Source: Cryptosporangium arvum DSM 44712 (GTDB lineage Bacteria; Actinomycetota; Actinomycetes; Mycobacteriales; Cryptosporangiaceae). From it: 64,000 bases of DNA. The notes below the pieces were generated by a model, which worked only from the letters and a program-made list of their open reading frames with translations, was not told the origin of the DNA and made no database searches. This document shows, piece by piece, positions 53,279 through 62,342 of this stretch. The translations under genes and the position numbers were made by a program. The stretch is taken from the NCBI RefSeq assembly GCF_000585375.1, contig NZ_KK073874.1, positions 4,555,151 through 4,619,150 on the forward strand, given 5' to 3'. The first letter of the stretch is position 1. Each line of letters opens with the position of its first letter.

Positions 53279-54622
53279 TCAGTAGTGGCCGTTGTTCTGG
53301 AAGTAGTTCCAGGCGCCGCAGGGGGTGTCGTACTTGCCCTTGATGTAGCCCAGGCCCCAGCGGATCTGGGTGGCCGGGTTGGTGCGCCAATCGTCGGCGA
53401 CCGAGGCCATTTTGTCGCCGGGCAGCGCCTGGGGGATGCCGTACGCCCCCGAACCGGTGTTCTCCGCTTTCTCGTTCCAGCCGCTCTCTTTGGTCCAGAG
53501 CTGTTCGAGACAGGTCATCTCGCTGGTGGGGAAGCCGAACTCGGAGAGCAGGGCGCAGCCGGTGTTCTTGTTGCCGCTGAGGGTCTCGCAGTCCACCGGG
53601 GCGGTGGGGACCGGAGCGCCGGTCGTCCCGGTCTCCTTGGCGCGCTTCTCGCGGGCCTCTTCGGCGTCGTCGGCGAGCGCGGCCGCGTCGGCCTGGGCGT
53701 CGGCGGCCTTCTCCTCGGCCCGGTTCTGCGCGTTGTCGATCGCCTGCTGCTGTTCGGCCGGGTCCGGCTGGGTGGGGGAGGGCGCGGCGTCCGGGCCGGC
53801 GGTGGGGGCGAGCGCCTGGTTGTCCGGGGGGAGGTCGTCGGCGACCTGGACGGTGTCGGGGTCGGAGTCGCCGATGACCGTGAACGCGACGCCGACGGCG
53901 GCGCCGAGGACGAGCACGAGGACCGCGGCGATCCGGAGAGCGAAGTACTTGGGACGCGGGGCGCGGTGCTGGCCGGGGTAGGAGGGCGGCGCCTCGGGGA
54001 TCGGCGCGTCGGCGTCGTACCGGACCGGGGCCTGACTGTCCGGCCCGGGGGCGTCGGCCGGAGCGGCGGGAGCGGCGGGGCCGCTCGACCAGCCGGCGGC
54101 CGGCGGGGCCTCGGCTGCGCGGGTGGGGTTCCAGGCGTCCGCGGCGGCGCGGGTGTTCCAGCCGGCGGACGCGGAGTCCGGGATCGTCGGCGCCTCGGAC
54201 GGACCGCGCTGCGCGGGGGGCCGGTAGGCCTGGGGCACCGGCGCGACGTCCTGCGCGGCGGATAACTCCGCGGTCCGGTCGTCCACCGGTGCCGGGCCCC
54301 GGGCGCCGGGCGTCGCCGGGACGTGCCGGAGGGGGACCGTGCCGTCGGCGTCGGGAGCCGGCCGGGGCGCCGGAAGCGCGCGGGCGGCCGTGGCTACCGG
54401 AGCCCGGGAATCGGCATCGGCCGACGATTCCCCGCCCCACCAGCTGACAGGAGTCGCAGCAGTAGGCACTTTAGGAACGAGATCACTCTCCCGCTCTTCC
54501 GTCCCGGCAGTCGTTCCTTGCCCATCGAGCACTGCGCGACGGTACCGCACCCCCTCGGCGCCGGGACCCGAAGGCTCCGCCTTCACCCGGATGGCTGATG
54601 AGATGCCCCGGTTCCGGACCAC
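53279..54622 (-). CDS. Membrane-anchored lytic transglycosylase-like protein
   Basis: 447-aa (if started at GTG 54622) type II membrane protein. The start is uncertain; several in-frame GTGs lie downstream and none has a convincing ribosome site. A Pro/Ala-rich disordered cytoplasmic part (to about residue 225) precedes one transmembrane helix (FALRIAAVLVLVLGAAVGVA). An extracytoplasmic Ala/Glu/Lys coiled-coil-like stretch (AIDNAQNRAEEKAADAQADA) follows. The C-terminal 90 residues are a lysozyme-like SLT domain: CLEQLWTKESGWNEKAENTG with the catalytic Glu, GAYGIPQALPGDKM and NPATQIRWGLGYIKGKY. It would cleave peptidoglycan strands; related small domains occur in resuscitation-type factors. 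Three Cys residues may pair extracellularly. Confidence 0.75.
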   Translation of the reverse strand: MVRNRGISSAIRVKAEPSGPGAEGVRYRRAVLDGQGTTAGTEERESDLVPKVPTAATPVSWWGGESSADADSRAPVATAARALPAPRPAPDADGTVPLRHVPATPGARGPAPVDDRTAELSAAQDVAPVPQAYRPPAQRGPSEAPTIPDSASAGWNTRAAADAWNPTRAAEAPPAAGWSSGPAAPAAPADAPGPDSQAPVRYDADAPIPEAPPSYPGQHRAPRPKYFALRIAAVLVLVLGAAVGVAFTVIGDSDPDTVQVADDLPPDNQALAPTAGPDAAPSPTQPDPAEQQQAIDNAQNRAEEKAADAQADAAALADDAEEAREKRAKETGTTGAPVPTAPVDCETLSGNKNTGCALLSEFGFPTSEMTCLEQLWTKESGWNEKAENTGSGAYGIPQALPGDKMASVADDWRTNPATQIRWGLGYIKGKYDTPCGAWNYFQNNGHY

Positions 54623-54678
54623 CGTCGGTCACGGTCCGACCGCATCCCCCCATCGCCCCGTCCGCAGGTGGGCACGGG

Positions 54679-55818
54679 TCAGCCGCGGCGCAGGCCGACC
54701 AGATCGGCGATCGCGTCGAAGGTGTCGAGCGCCTGGACGGCGGCGGACGCGCGGGCCACACCGGAGCGGGCGACGGCCCGGGGCTGCATGCGTTCACCGG
54801 CGCCTGCGGTGGCCAGCGCGGCGATGTAGGCCTCGGCGGCGATCGCGCGGTACGAGGTCCACAGTGTGTCGGGATCGGACGTGATCCCGGCCGCGGCGAG
54901 ACGCTCCCCGTACCGGTCGACCAGCCGGCGCTCGTGCTCCCGCGCGTTCGCGGGCGTCAGCGACGTCACGAGGAAGTACGCCACGTCCCGGATGCCCGGG
55001 CAGATCGTCGCGACCTGCCAGTCGAGGAAGCCCGGCGAAGCCCCTTCGAAGAACAGGTTGCCCAGGTGCGGGTCGCCGTGCGTCAGCGTCCGGGGCTGGG
55101 CGGCCCAGAAGTCGTCGATGGCCTCGAGGTTCTCCGTGACGACGCGGCTGCGCCGGGCGAGCGCGGCCGGAACCAGGTCCGCGACCGGGGCCGCCGGCCG
55201 GGCCAGTGCCCGCCGGACCAGCGCCCGCCCGAACACGCCGACCACCGGCGAGCGGCGCAGCGGGCCGAGCGCGGCAAGCGGGCCGGTCAGCCGGGGTGAC
55301 TCCCAGAGGGCCGCGTGCAGGTCGGCGAACGCGTCCACGACCGCGCCGGCCTCGGCCACGCTGACGTCGTCCCGGACGTCGCGGAACGTCGCCTTGCCGG
55401 TCAGGTCCTCCAGGACCAGCGCGATCCGCCCGAGCGCCGGGTCGTCGAACGCGGCGTAACAGCGCGGCACCCGGATCGGGACGTCCGCGGCCACCGCCCG
55501 GTAGAACAGCACTTCCCGGTGCCCGAGCCCGACGACGTTCATCAGCAGCTGTTGCCGCACGTCGCGCGGTGTCAGCTTGACGAAGACCCGGCCGGGTTCG
55601 GCGTCCAGCGCGATCCGGGCCCTGGCCGCGGTGCCGGAGTCCTGGCTGAGCAGCGAGACGCTGCGCACCTCCCGCCCGAGCACCGAGGCGAGCCAGGGAG
55701 CCGTCACCCGCTCGGCCCGGTCCGGTAATCGCCCCGTGACCGCCCGGCTGACGCCGCACCGCACCATTTCGCGGGCGATCGTCACCGCGCCGGACAGGGC
55801 CGGGGACACTGACGACAA
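54679..55818 (-). CDS. APH/EcKL-type small-molecule phosphotransferase
   Basis: 379-aa protein-kinase-like phosphotransferase of the aminoglycoside/ecdysteroid-kinase group. TTG 55818 is preferred because GGAGG lies six bases upstream. The catalytic loop is LTHGDPHLGNLFF, and the metal-binding loop FLDWQVATICPGIRDVAYFL. N-lobe elements are VFVKLTPRD (Lys) and IALVLEDLTGKATFRD. It has no signal peptide. Such enzymes phosphorylate hydroxyl groups of small molecules including steroids and antibiotics. The gene follows the P450 gene by 57 bases on the same strand, so the pair likely acts on the same compound, hydroxylated by the P450 and then phosphorylated. This is inference. Confidence 0.82.
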   Translation of the reverse strand: MSSVSPALSGAVTIAREMVRCGVSRAVTGRLPDRAERVTAPWLASVLGREVRSVSLLSQDSGTAARARIALDAEPGRVFVKLTPRDVRQQLLMNVVGLGHREVLFYRAVAADVPIRVPRCYAAFDDPALGRIALVLEDLTGKATFRDVRDDVSVAEAGAVVDAFADLHAALWESPRLTGPLAALGPLRRSPVVGVFGRALVRRALARPAAPVADLVPAALARRSRVVTENLEAIDDFWAAQPRTLTHGDPHLGNLFFEGASPGFLDWQVATICPGIRDVAYFLVTSLTPANAREHERRLVDRYGERLAAAGITSDPDTLWTSYRAIAAEAYIAALATAGAGERMQPRAVARSGVARASAAVQALDTFDAIADLVGLRRG

Positions 55819-55875
55819 CGCCGGCCTCCGCGTGATTGTCGAGGGGTGCGGAATAGACTCTCCAATCTCGACTGA

Positions 55876-57033
55876 TCAGTCAAACCGGAGTGGTAATCGC
55901 TCGTATCCGCTGACGAAGATCGCGGGGCGGAGGGCGGGCTCGTCCGGCGCGGCGAGGCGCAATTCGGGGAGCCGGTCGAGGAGCGCGGTGAACAGCACCT
56001 CGAGTTCCAGCCGGGCCAGCGAACTACCCAGACAGAAGTGCGTTCCGATTCCGAAGGCCAGGTGGGGGTTCGGGCTGCGCCGGACGTCGAATTGAAATGG
56101 GTCGGGGAAAACCTCTTCGTCACGGTTCGCCGAAGGATAGAGAAGGAGAACCTTCTGCCCGGATTTCAGTGCGCGGCCGTGCAGGGTCAGATCACGGGTG
56201 ACGGTCCGGGCCATGTTGCGGATCGGGCTGACCCACCGCAGCGACTCCTCGATCGCCCCCGGCAGGAGGCTCCGGTCGGCACGCAGCCGCTCCCAGCGCG
56301 TGCGGTCGGCCAGCAGCTGGTAGAGGCCGCCGCTCAGCACGTGCCGGGTCGTCTCGTCACCGCCGATGAGCAGCAGCAGCGAGTCGAAGTACAGCGTCTC
56401 GTCGTCGAGCCGGGCGCCGTCGACCTCGGCGCGTACCAGGACGCCGATCAGGTCGTCGGTCTCGTTCGCGCGCCGGTCGGCCAGCACCGCGGTGAAGTAC
56501 TCGCGGTACTCGGCCAGCGCGATGGCCATCCGGGCGGTGCGTACCGGGTCGGCGCGCTGGCCCTGCACCGCCATCATGTCGTCGGACCAGCGCAGCAGGT
56601 CGTCGTAATGCTCGGGGCGGGCGCCGAGCAGGTCGCCGATCACGATGAGCGGAAGCCAGGCCGCGATGTCCCGGACGAAGTCGCACCCGCCCCGGCCGGC
56701 GACCCGGTCGATCAGCGCGTGGCTCACCTCCGCGATGCGCGGGCGCAGGTCGGCGATGCGTCGCGGGGTGAAGCCCTTGCTGATCAGCCGCCGTCGCAGC
56801 AGGTGGGCGGGGTCGTCCTGGTCGATCATCATCGGGGTGGCCGGGGTCTCCGGGCGGATGCCGCCGGCGTTGGAGAACAGCTCCGGATGCAGGGACGCCT
56901 CTTTGACGTCGGCGTAGCGGGTGAGCCCCCAGACGCCGCCGGCCTCGTCCCAGTGGACCGGGTCGTGGGCGCGGAGCCAGGTGAGCGCGGAGTGCGGGTC
57001 GTCGCCCCAGAAGTCGCCGCTCGTCAGTTCCAT
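55876..57033 (-). CDS. cyp142: Cytochrome P450, CYP142-like
   Basis: 385-aa soluble P450. Signatures: the oxygen-binding I-helix LLIGGDETTRHVLSGG, EESLRWVSPIRNMAR (ExxR), and the heme loop FGIGTHFCLGSSLARLE with Cys334. Long stretches closely match my memory of mycobacterial CYP142, such as LFSNAGGIRP, PMMIDQDDPAHLLRRRL, CDFVRDIAAWLPLIVIGD and SPNPHLAFGIGTHFCLG. CYP142 oxidises the terminal side-chain carbon (C26/27) of cholesterol and cholestenone. No ferredoxin gene lies next to it. It is probably co-transcribed with the downstream EcKL-like kinase. Strength of the family call rests on recalled homology, so a sequence search is advisable. Confidence 0.88.
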   Translation of the reverse strand: MELTSGDFWGDDPHSALTWLRAHDPVHWDEAGGVWGLTRYADVKEASLHPELFSNAGGIRPETPATPMMIDQDDPAHLLRRRLISKGFTPRRIADLRPRIAEVSHALIDRVAGRGGCDFVRDIAAWLPLIVIGDLLGARPEHYDDLLRWSDDMMAVQGQRADPVRTARMAIALAEYREYFTAVLADRRANETDDLIGVLVRAEVDGARLDDETLYFDSLLLLIGGDETTRHVLSGGLYQLLADRTRWERLRADRSLLPGAIEESLRWVSPIRNMARTVTRDLTLHGRALKSGQKVLLLYPSANRDEEVFPDPFQFDVRRSPNPHLAFGIGTHFCLGSSLARLELEVLFTALLDRLPELRLAAPDEPALRPAIFVSGYERLPLRFD

Positions 57034-57136
57034 GCACCATGCTAGCGCTTGGTCAAAGACGTGAACCCGATCTCTTCACGCTGGTCACGAGCAGAATGCC
57101 GGATAACGTCCTCGGAGTGCGTGGACGAGCGATTCG

Positions 57137-58048
57137 GTGAGCGGTGCCCTCTCCGGCTTCGCCGCGATCGGCGTCCTGATCGCGATCGGCTACCTCCTCG
57201 GCCGCCGCGGCACGCTCGGCCCGGACGCGCGGGCGGTGCTGGCCCGGCTCTCGCTCACCGTGGCCACGCCCTGCCTCCTGTTCACCACGGTCACCTCGGC
57301 CGACCCGTCGTTGCTGACCGCGCCGACCTCGGTCGTCCCGCTGCTGACCTGCCTGCTGGCGATGGTGCTCGCTGTCGTCGCCGGTGCCGTCCGCCGCTGG
57401 CGCGGTGAGGTGCGGGTGATGACGACGATCGCCGTGGGCTTCCCCAACCTGGGGAACCTCGGCATCCCGGTCGCGTCCTACGTGCTGGGGGACGCGGCCC
57501 TGGTCGCCCCGTTGATCCTGTTCCAGCTGGCCGTGCAGTCACCGATCGCGATGACGACCCTGGAGCTGCGCGGGGCCGGGGAGACCCGCGGGGCGGTGCG
57601 GCGCGCGCTGGCCAACCCGGTGCTGATCGCCACCGTGCTCGCGCTGGCCGTGGTGTTCACCGGCCTGCGCGTGCCCTGGGTGGTCGCGGAGCCGGTGCGC
57701 ATCCTGGCCCAGATGGCGGTGCCGGCGGTGCTGCTCTCGTTCGGTCTCTCGCTGGTGGGCAGCCCGCTGCCGGGGCGCGGTGGCGACCGGGCCGCGCTGG
57801 GCTTCGTGGTCGTCTCCTCCGCGCTGGTGCGGCCGGTCGCCGCCTGGGTGCTCGCGGGCCCGGTGCTCGGCGCGCCCGCGGCCACCGTCTACGCCGCGGT
57901 CGTGCTCAGCGCGCTGCCGGTCGCGCAGAACGTCGCGGTCTGGGCCGGGCACTACGGCGCCGCGCCCCGGCTGGCGCGTGAATCGGTGCTGCTCACGACC
58001 ATTGTCGCGCCGGTGGTGATCGTGCTCGCGACGGCGCTGCTGCGCTGA
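57137..58048 (+). CDS. AEC family transporter (auxin-efflux-carrier type)
   Basis: 303-aa membrane protein of the AEC family with about ten helices in two inverted halves. GTG 57137 starts the first helix directly (SGALSGFAAIGVLIAIGYLL). Typical segments are FPNLGNLGIPVASYVLGD, with the helix-breaking Asn/Pro of the crossover, and PAVLLSFGLSLVG; the second crossover is LSALPVAQNVAVWAGHYG. Bacterial members export malate or other anionic or amphipathic compounds. It is divergent from the P450 across about 100 bases and may serve the same metabolic pathway, but nothing proves it. Confidence 0.88.
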   Translation: MSGALSGFAAIGVLIAIGYLLGRRGTLGPDARAVLARLSLTVATPCLLFTTVTSADPSLLTAPTSVVPLLTCLLAMVLAVVAGAVRRWRGEVRVMTTIAVGFPNLGNLGIPVASYVLGDAALVAPLILFQLAVQSPIAMTTLELRGAGETRGAVRRALANPVLIATVLALAVVFTGLRVPWVVAEPVRILAQMAVPAVLLSFGLSLVGSPLPGRGGDRAALGFVVVSSALVRPVAAWVLAGPVLGAPAATVYAAVVLSALPVAQNVAVWAGHYGAAPRLARESVLLTTIVAPVVIVLATALLR

Positions 58049-58114
58049 CCGTTTGCCGGTCGGCCGCGGTGGAAAGCCCTCCGGAGCACGATCGACAATT
58101 GAGACAGGGGAACG

Positions 58115-60235
58115 ATGTCGACGATCTGGCCCGGTTCGCCGTACCCACTGGGTGCCACCTATGACGGTGGAGGCACGAATTTCGCATTGTTCTCGGAGGT
58201 GGCCGAACGAGTCGAGCTGTGCCTGTTCGACGAGGACGGCACCGAGACCCGGGTCGACCTGCCCGAGCGGGAGGCCCTGGTCTGGCACGGCTACCTGCCC
58301 CGGATCGTGCCCGGGCAGCGGTACGGCTACCGGGTGCACGGCCCGTACGACCCGGGCGCCGGGCTGCGCTGCAACCCGAACAAGCTCCTGCTCGACCCGT
58401 ACGCCAAGGCGATCGACGGCGAGTACACCTGGGGCCAGGAGCTCTTCTCCTACGACTTCGGCGATCCGGGATCGTTCAACGACGCCGATTCGGCCGCCAA
58501 CGCGATGCGCTCGGTCGTCATCAACCCGTTCTTCGACTGGGCGAACGACCGGCCGCTGCGAATTCCGTACCACGAGTCGGTCATTTACGAGACGCACGTC
58601 AAAGGCATCACCGAGCGCCACCCCGACATTCCGGAGGACGTGCGCGGCACCTATTCCGGCCTCGCGCACCCGGTGATGATCGACTACTTCAAGAAGCTGG
58701 GCGTGACGGCGGTCGAACTGATGCCCGTCCACCAGTTCGTGCACGATTCCGGCCTGCTCGAGAAGGGCCTGCGCAACTACTGGGGCTACAACACGATCGG
58801 CTTCTTCGCGCCGCACAACGGCTACGCGTCGTTCCAGGGGCACGGTTCCCAGGTGCAGGAATTCAAGTCGATGGTGAAGGCACTGCACCGGGCCGGCATG
58901 GAGGTCATTCTCGACGTCGTCTACAACCACACCGCCGAAGGCAACCACCTCGGGCCGACGCTGAGCTTCCGCGGCATCGACAACGCGGCGTACTACCGGC
59001 TGGTCGATGAGGACAAGCAGTACTACTACGACACGACCGGCACCGGGAACAGCCTCAACGTGCGGCACCACGAGTCGCTGCGCCTGATCATGGATTCGCT
59101 GCGCTACTGGGTCACCGAGATGCACGTCGACGGGTTCCGGTTCGACCTGGCCGCGTCGCTGGCCCGCGAGTTCCACTCGGTGGACCGCCTCGCGGCGTTC
59201 TTCGACCTGGTCAACCAGGACCCGATCGTCAGCCAGGTGAAGCTCATCGCCGAGCCCTGGGACGTCGGGGACGGCGGGTACCAGGTCGGTGGTTTCCCGC
59301 CGCTCTGGACCGAGTGGAACGGCAAGTACCGCGATGCGGTGCGCGACTTCTGGCGCGGCGAGCCGGGCACGCTGGGCGAGTTCGCGTCCCGGTTCGCCGG
59401 CTCGTCCGACCTGTACGAGATCGACGGGCGGCGTCCGATCGCGTCGATCAACTTCGTCGTGGCGCACGACGGGTTCACGCTGACCGACCTGGTCTCGTAC
59501 AACGAGAAGCACAACGACGCCAACGGCGAGGACAACAACGACGGCGAGAGCCACAACCGGTCCTGGAACACCGGCGTGGAGGGCCCGACCGAATCCCCGG
59601 ACGTCCTGGCCCTCCGTGAGCAGCAGAAACGCAACTTCCTGGCGACGCTGCTGCTGTCCCAGGGCGTGCCGATGATCGCCCACGGCGACGAGTTGGGGCG
59701 CACCCAGCAGGGCAACAACAACGTCTACTGCCAGGACAACGAGCTGTCCTGGGTCGACTGGGAATCGGCCCGCGACCACGAGGTGCTCACCCGGTTCGCG
59801 TCGGCGTTGATCCGGCTGCGCGCCGATCACCCGCTGTTCCGGCGGCGCCGGTTCTTCCGGGGCGAGCCGGTCGGCGACAGCGGGGTCGAGGACATCGCGT
59901 GGCTGCGGCCCGACGGCCGGCCGATGGAGCCGTCGGACTGGACCGCCGAGGGCGCGCAGGCGATCGTCGTGTTCCTCAACGGGCAGGGCATCCCCGAGTC
60001 CGACGCGCTCGGCGAGGCGATCGTCGACGACTCGTTCCTGCTGGTGTTCAACCCGTCGGGCGACGCGGTGGAGTGCACGCTCCCGGAAGCGGAGTACGGG
60101 CGGGCCTGGGAGGTCGTGGTCGACACCGCGGACCCGCTGCTGCTCGCGCCGTCGGAGACCGCGGGCAACCTCAAAGCGGGCGGCGGGGTGACGATCGAGC
60201 CCCACAGCGTGGCGGTCCTGCGCTGCAAGTACTGA
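58115..60235 (+). CDS. glgX: Glycogen debranching enzyme GlgX (GH13_11)
   Basis: 706-aa isoamylase-type debranching enzyme that hydrolyses alpha-1,6 branches of phosphorylase-trimmed glycogen. ATG 58115 has AGGGGA upstream. The N-terminal CBM48 domain (about 8-140: PYPLGATYDGGGTNFALFSE) precedes the GH13 barrel: region I DVVYNHT, region II DGFRFDLA (nucleophile Asp344), region III IAEPWD (acid/base Glu380), region IV VVAHDGFTL (Asp452). The segment NDGESHNRSWNTGVEGPTE is typical for GlgX. The C-terminal beta domain covers about 600-706. A small gene and a large uncharacterised gene follow on the same strand. Confidence 0.96.
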   Translation: MSTIWPGSPYPLGATYDGGGTNFALFSEVAERVELCLFDEDGTETRVDLPEREALVWHGYLPRIVPGQRYGYRVHGPYDPGAGLRCNPNKLLLDPYAKAIDGEYTWGQELFSYDFGDPGSFNDADSAANAMRSVVINPFFDWANDRPLRIPYHESVIYETHVKGITERHPDIPEDVRGTYSGLAHPVMIDYFKKLGVTAVELMPVHQFVHDSGLLEKGLRNYWGYNTIGFFAPHNGYASFQGHGSQVQEFKSMVKALHRAGMEVILDVVYNHTAEGNHLGPTLSFRGIDNAAYYRLVDEDKQYYYDTTGTGNSLNVRHHESLRLIMDSLRYWVTEMHVDGFRFDLAASLAREFHSVDRLAAFFDLVNQDPIVSQVKLIAEPWDVGDGGYQVGGFPPLWTEWNGKYRDAVRDFWRGEPGTLGEFASRFAGSSDLYEIDGRRPIASINFVVAHDGFTLTDLVSYNEKHNDANGEDNNDGESHNRSWNTGVEGPTESPDVLALREQQKRNFLATLLLSQGVPMIAHGDELGRTQQGNNNVYCQDNELSWVDWESARDHEVLTRFASALIRLRADHPLFRRRRFFRGEPVGDSGVEDIAWLRPDGRPMEPSDWTAEGAQAIVVFLNGQGIPESDALGEAIVDDSFLLVFNPSGDAVECTLPEAEYGRAWEVVVDTADPLLLAPSETAGNLKAGGGVTIEPHSVAVLRCKY

Positions 60236-60309
60236 GCCGGGGTGCGCGAACGGACGTTCTTCCTACTGACATACTCGTCCGACACGTCGGTCTTGGAGGG
60301 ACAAGAACC

Positions 60310-60606
60310 GTGCTCGTTCGCGCAACCGCTCGCGGGGTGTCGCTGGATTCCCCCCGGGACTTCACCACGCTCTCGCTGGTCCTGGAGGGCGGGCCGGCCG
60401 CCGAGGAGGCGGCCGGCCGCGTCGGCACCTGGGCCGGCCCGGACCACCTGGTGCTGCCGGCGTCGACGCTCGTCGAGCTGGCCGGCCCGGTCGCCGACGA
60501 GACCGGGTGGCGCGAGGGGTTCGACCGGATGATCACCCTCGCCACGAACAAGGGCTGGGTGGACTCCTCCGGCGGTGTCCGGATCCACGTCGAACAGCGG
60601 CGCTGA
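60310..60606 (+). CDS. Small uncharacterised protein downstream of glgX
   Basis: 98-aa protein from GTG 60310, with GGAGGG ten bases upstream. It alternates beta strands and one helix (VRATARGVSLDSPRDFTTLS, VGTWAGPDHLVLPASTLVEL, REGFDRMITLATNKGWVDSS). No catalytic motif or membrane segment is seen. I recall no named family; the codon bias and ribosome site support coding. Position 75 bases after glgX suggests co-transcription and perhaps a role in glycogen or trehalose metabolism, which is only contextual. Confidence 0.65.
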   Translation: MLVRATARGVSLDSPRDFTTLSLVLEGGPAAEEAAGRVGTWAGPDHLVLPASTLVELAGPVADETGWREGFDRMITLATNKGWVDSSGGVRIHVEQRR

Positions 60607-60674
60607 CCCGGGCACCGGGCCGCATCGCGCACCGGCCCGCGGGGCCGATCCTTCCCCCGCTGCGGTAGAAGTGA

Positions 60675-60704
60675 GGCTGCCGCGGTCACCGGGCCGCGGC
60701 AGCC
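60675..60704 (+). promoter_or_regulatory. Hairpin upstream of the uncharacterised 489-aa gene
   Basis: GGCTGCCGCGG (60675-60685) and CCGCGGCAGCC (60694-60704) form a perfect 11-bp stem with an 8-nt loop. It ends six bases before the ribosome site GGAGG (60711-60715) of the next gene. It could terminate the glgX transcript, or, if transcripts read through, act as a 5' leader structure limiting translation of the downstream gene. Confidence 0.55.
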
Positions 60705-60719
60705 GAACGAGGAGGTTCG

Positions 60720-62189
60720 ATGGCCGCCGAGCGCCATGGGGTTCGTTTTCCCGACGTCGACGGCCGGCGGAGTTCCTCACGGACGGGCGCGGACATCGTG
60801 GCCGACTCGCTCGTGCGTGTCGACGGGCGGCTGGCCGGCCAGGCCCGTCAGGCGACCGAGTGGCGCAAGGACTACGCGGAGTACTTCGCCGCGTCCACGC
60901 GGGTGAGCGCGCTGGCGAAGGACTCGGTGGCGATCGCCGAGCACGGGCTGCAGTCGGCCTGGGACCGGCTCGTGTTCCGGGGCGCCGACGGCACCCAGAC
61001 GCCGCTCACCGCGTGGGCGCGCGATCTCCCCGCCGACGACCGGCTCACGACCGCGCACGTCGACGGCGACGCCGAGCGGCTCACCCGGGTCGAGGTGCCC
61101 TACCGGGGGCAGGTGCTGCACGGCGTCGCGCTCGAGCGGCAGCTGCGTGAGTGGGTGCGCCGCGGCATCGTCGAGCAGGGTTTCGCCGACGCCGTGCAGA
61201 GCGTCGTGGAACAGCCGGAACGGCTCGCGCTCGACGGGTACGAGGTGATCCTGCTCGGCGCCGGAGCCGAGATGGGGCCGATCGAGCCGCTGCTGCGCTG
61301 GGGTGTGCGCGTGGTGGCCGTCGACGTGCCGAACCCGGCGATCTGGGAGCGCCTGCGCGGGCTCCCGTCGGCCGGAACGCTCACGTACCCGCAGCTGGAC
61401 GACGTGCCGGGCGTCGACATCGGAGCGGACCTCCCGGCGCTGGCCGGCTGGCTCTCGGCACGCTGGAGCGGTGACCGGATCCCGATCCTGGGCAGCCACG
61501 CGTACGCCGACGGAGCCGCGCACGTGGAGGTGAACCTGGCCGCCGACGTGCTGGCCCGGACCCTGACCACCGCCAGGCCGGACGCCGTGCTGTCCTATCT
61601 GCACACCCCCACCGACAGTTTCCTGGTGCCGTCGGACGCGGTCGCCGAGGCGCGCGAGCGCGGGCGGTCGCGGCGGTGGAACTCCGCGGCGCACCGGGCG
61701 GCCGCGCTGGCCAGCGGCCGGCGGCTGTTCCGGCCCGCCTACCCCGAGACCTACGCCGACGACACCGGCCGGGCGTGGGGCCTGTCGGACACGCTGGTGC
61801 CGATCCAGGGGCCGAACTACGCGCTGGCCAAGCGGCTGCAGCGGTGGCGCGCGGTGCTGCAGCACTCCGCCGGCCGGCGGATCTCGAGCACGGTGGCGCC
61901 GGCCTCGTGGACCCGCTCGGTGACGAAGAACCGCGTGCTCAACTCGGTGTACGCGGGCGCGGGGGCGTTCGGCGTCGAGATCTTCCAGCCGGACACCGCC
62001 CGGGCGCTCGGGGCGGCGAAACTGGTCGCCGACGTGCACCGCCCGCTCGCGTCCGCGGACGCCCACCCCGAGAGCGTGTTCATCGACGCCGCGCACGGCG
62101 GGCTGTGGCGCCAGCCGTTCGATCCGCGCACCGCGCTGGGCGTCGCCGCCCTGATCGGTGGCCCGAAGGCTCTGTTCGGCCGGCGCTGA
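60720..62189 (+). CDS. Conserved-looking protein with Rossmann-like region, function unknown
   Basis: 489-aa cytoplasmic protein starting at ATG 60720 after GGAGG. The central part has a Rossmann-like beta-alpha-beta unit (YEVILLGAGAEMGPIEPLLR then WGVRVVAVDVPNPAIWERL, about residues 177-216), suggesting binding of a nucleotide or SAM. An N-terminal helical region of about 100 residues includes GADIVADSLVRVDGRLAGQA. The C-terminal part has ISSTVAPASWTRSVTKNRVL and a GGLWRQPFDPRTALGVAALIG segment. No named family is recognised. It is 113 bases after the small gene and separated by a hairpin. Confidence 0.75.
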   Translation: MAAERHGVRFPDVDGRRSSSRTGADIVADSLVRVDGRLAGQARQATEWRKDYAEYFAASTRVSALAKDSVAIAEHGLQSAWDRLVFRGADGTQTPLTAWARDLPADDRLTTAHVDGDAERLTRVEVPYRGQVLHGVALERQLREWVRRGIVEQGFADAVQSVVEQPERLALDGYEVILLGAGAEMGPIEPLLRWGVRVVAVDVPNPAIWERLRGLPSAGTLTYPQLDDVPGVDIGADLPALAGWLSARWSGDRIPILGSHAYADGAAHVEVNLAADVLARTLTTARPDAVLSYLHTPTDSFLVPSDAVAEARERGRSRRWNSAAHRAAALASGRRLFRPAYPETYADDTGRAWGLSDTLVPIQGPNYALAKRLQRWRAVLQHSAGRRISSTVAPASWTRSVTKNRVLNSVYAGAGAFGVEIFQPDTARALGAAKLVADVHRPLASADAHPESVFIDAAHGGLWRQPFDPRTALGVAALIGGPKALFGRR

Positions 62190-62192
62190 GCG

Positions 62193-62270
62193 TCAGCCGT
62201 CGTAAATCACGGTGCGCCGGGCGTCGGGGTCGAGCCGGCGGAGGATCGCGTCGAGCACCCGGTCGGCGCC
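62193..62270 (-). pseudogene. Possible C-terminal gene remnant in the intergenic gap
   Basis: On the minus strand, about 25 codons ending at TGA 62193 read GADRVLDAILRRLDPDARRT then VIYDG, an ordinary protein C-terminus with helix and strand. No start codon with upstream coding sequence exists: upstream DNA within 70 bases becomes unrelated and then is the 3' end of the TetR gene. The simplest reading is the stub of a deleted gene; it may be chance in GC-rich DNA. Confidence 0.3.
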
Positions 62271-62342
62271 CGGTCCGGTAGGCGCTGCGCGACCTGACAC
62301 CCGCCGAGCCCCGGGGGAGCGACGCCTCGCCGGGAGTGCCGC

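Noticed and set aside
57539..60205. Long minus-strand open frame of 888 codons
   Set aside because: Antisense to glgX and the AEC transporter, both with clear motifs. The product is low complexity.
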